A model generated the notes under the pieces. That model worked only from the letters and a program-made list of their open reading frames with translations, was not told where the DNA came from and did not search any database. A stretch of 64,000 nt of DNA, taken from contig QNRL01000009.1 in NCBI GenBank assembly GCA_003315335.1, positions 124,001 through 188,000 of the forward strand, in the 5' to 3' direction. A program made the position numbers and the translations under genes. This DNA comes from Pseudocitrobacter faecalis. Its GTDB lineage: Bacteria > Pseudomonadota > Gammaproteobacteria > Enterobacterales > Enterobacteriaceae. Shown here piece by piece: positions 63,165 through 64,000 of this stretch; positions within the stretch are counted from its first letter, which is position 1, and the number at the start of each line of letters is the position of its first letter.

Positions 63165-64000
63165 ATGTCTTCACAAACCTGGGTTAGTCAGCGTGAATAC
63201 CCGCTGGATGAACACACGACCTTAATGTCGACCTCCGACCTTAACAGCTACGTCACCCACGTGAACGATGCGTTCATTCAGGTGAGCGGTTACAGCCTCG
63301 AAGAAATTAGCGGTCAGCCGCATAATCTGGTGCGCCATCCGGATATGCCAAAAGCGGCGTTTGCCGATATGTGGTACACCCTGAAGCAGGGTGAGCCCTG
63401 GAGCGCTATCGTTAAAAACCGGCGTAAAAATGGTGACCATTATTGGGTGCGCGCGAACGCCATCCCAATGGTGCGACAAGGCAAAGTGACCGGCTATATG
63501 TCAATTCGTACCCAGGCGACACCGGAAGAAATCGCGGTCACGGAGCCGCTTTATCGGGCGCTTAAAGAGGGGCGAAGCCACAAACGCCTGCACAAAGGAA
63601 TGGTGGTGAGTAAACGCTGGTGGGGCAAGCTGCCCGCGATGCCGCTGCGTTGGCGCGTGCGGTCTATTATGACGTGTGTTTTTATCCTGCTGGCAGGAAT
63701 GTTGTTGGCGACGCATACATCGTGGATACCATTATTGGCTACGGCATTGCTGACTGTCTTCGCCACGGTAGTTTTGGAAGCACAGATCGTGCGTCCGATA
63801 GAGAATGTCGCACGTCAGGCATTAAGCGTGGCGACGGGTGGGCGTAACAGCGTGCAGCATCTCAAGCGTAGCGATGAGCTGGGGCTGATTCTGCGATCTG
63901 TTGGGCAACTGGGGCTTATCTGTCGTTGGCTGAAAAATGATGTCGCAAGCCAGGTCTCCAGTGTCAGTCAGGGAAGCGATACCTTAGCCAGAGGCAATGA
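63165..64000 (+). CDS. aer: Aerotaxis receptor Aer (partial)
   Basis: Aer senses the redox state through FAD and signals to the chemotaxis kinase CheA. The first 278 codons are present; the MCP signalling domain lies mostly beyond the right edge. The N-terminal PAS domain (about residues 15-120) contains the FAD-contact segment VRHPDMPKAAFADMW, with Arg57, His58, Asp60 and Trp70 in place, and NRRKNGDHYWVRANAIP. A hydrophobic hairpin at about 166-206 anchors it to the membrane, and a HAMP-like region starts at QIVRPIENVARQAL. AAGGA precedes the ATG. Confidence 0.95.
   Translation, partial: MSSQTWVSQREYPLDEHTTLMSTSDLNSYVTHVNDAFIQVSGYSLEEISGQPHNLVRHPDMPKAAFADMWYTLKQGEPWSAIVKNRRKNGDHYWVRANAIPMVRQGKVTGYMSIRTQATPEEIAVTEPLYRALKEGRSHKRLHKGMVVSKRWWGKLPAMPLRWRVRSIMTCVFILLAGMLLATHTSWIPLLATALLTVFATVVLEAQIVRPIENVARQALSVATGGRNSVQHLKRSDELGLILRSVGQLGLICRWLKNDVASQVSSVSQGSDTLARGN

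Overview
The window is about 64 kb of chromosome from a member of the Enterobacteriaceae. Gene order and protein sequences track Escherichia coli closely through the whole yhbW-to-aer interval, with enough divergence and gene-content differences to suggest a related genus. Citrobacter is my best guess, not proven. Coding density is high. I see no phage, insertion sequence, tRNA, rRNA operon or CRISPR array.

Layout. 1-7.6 kb: yhbW (cut by the left edge), the oxygen-independent ubiquinone hydroxylation genes ubiV, ubiU and ubiT, small genes yhbS, yhbQ, yhbP, yhbO and yraR, then the envelope/replication genes dolP, diaA and yraN. 7.5-10.5 kb: lpoA and divergent rsmI. 10.7-19.1 kb: an N-acetylgalactosamine (GalNAc) cluster (kbaY, agaS, agaA, agaF, agaE, agaW, agaV, kbaZ, divergent agaR) with GAAAG/CTTTC operator repeats at each promoter. 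19.1-25.4 kb: galactarate catabolism (garD divergent from garP-garL-garR-garK). 25.5-25.8 kb: rnpB, the RNase P RNA. 26.5-38.4 kb: an anaerobic amino-acid fermentation block, tdcABCDEFG followed by cyuP-cyuA. 38.4-45.4 kb: small and stress genes yhaL, yhaK, yhaJ, yhaH, yqjG, yqjF, a decayed Rpn-family fragment, yqjK, yqjE, yqjD, yqjC, mzrA and yqjA. 45.8-51.3 kb: hexuronate genes exuR, exuT, uxaC and uxaA. 51.4-57.1 kb: ygjV, sstT, alx with its manganese/pH-responsive leader, ygjR, ygjQ and ygjP. 57.1-61.3 kb: rlmG, the higBA toxin-antitoxin pair and fadH. 61.4-64 kb: patA and divergent aer (cut by the right edge).

How it works together. Three sugar routes meet here: GalNAc enters by a PTS and ends as triose phosphates; galactarate ends as pyruvate plus 2-phosphoglycerate; hexuronates feed the Entner-Doudoroff entry point through UxaC and UxaA. 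The tdc and cyu genes import and deaminate threonine, serine and cysteine under anoxia. TdcB, TdcE and TdcD convert threonine to propionate with ATP gain, TdcG and CyuA yield pyruvate, and TdcF clears reactive enamines.

Almost everything matches known families, and I found no convincing undescribed system. The better leads are the GalNAc-only aga cluster without the galactosamine PTS, the XseB-like sequence in YhaL, the paired CCCTCTCCC repeats flanking higBA, and the Rpn remnant. Comparisons with E. coli rest on remembered protein sequences, not on alignments run here.
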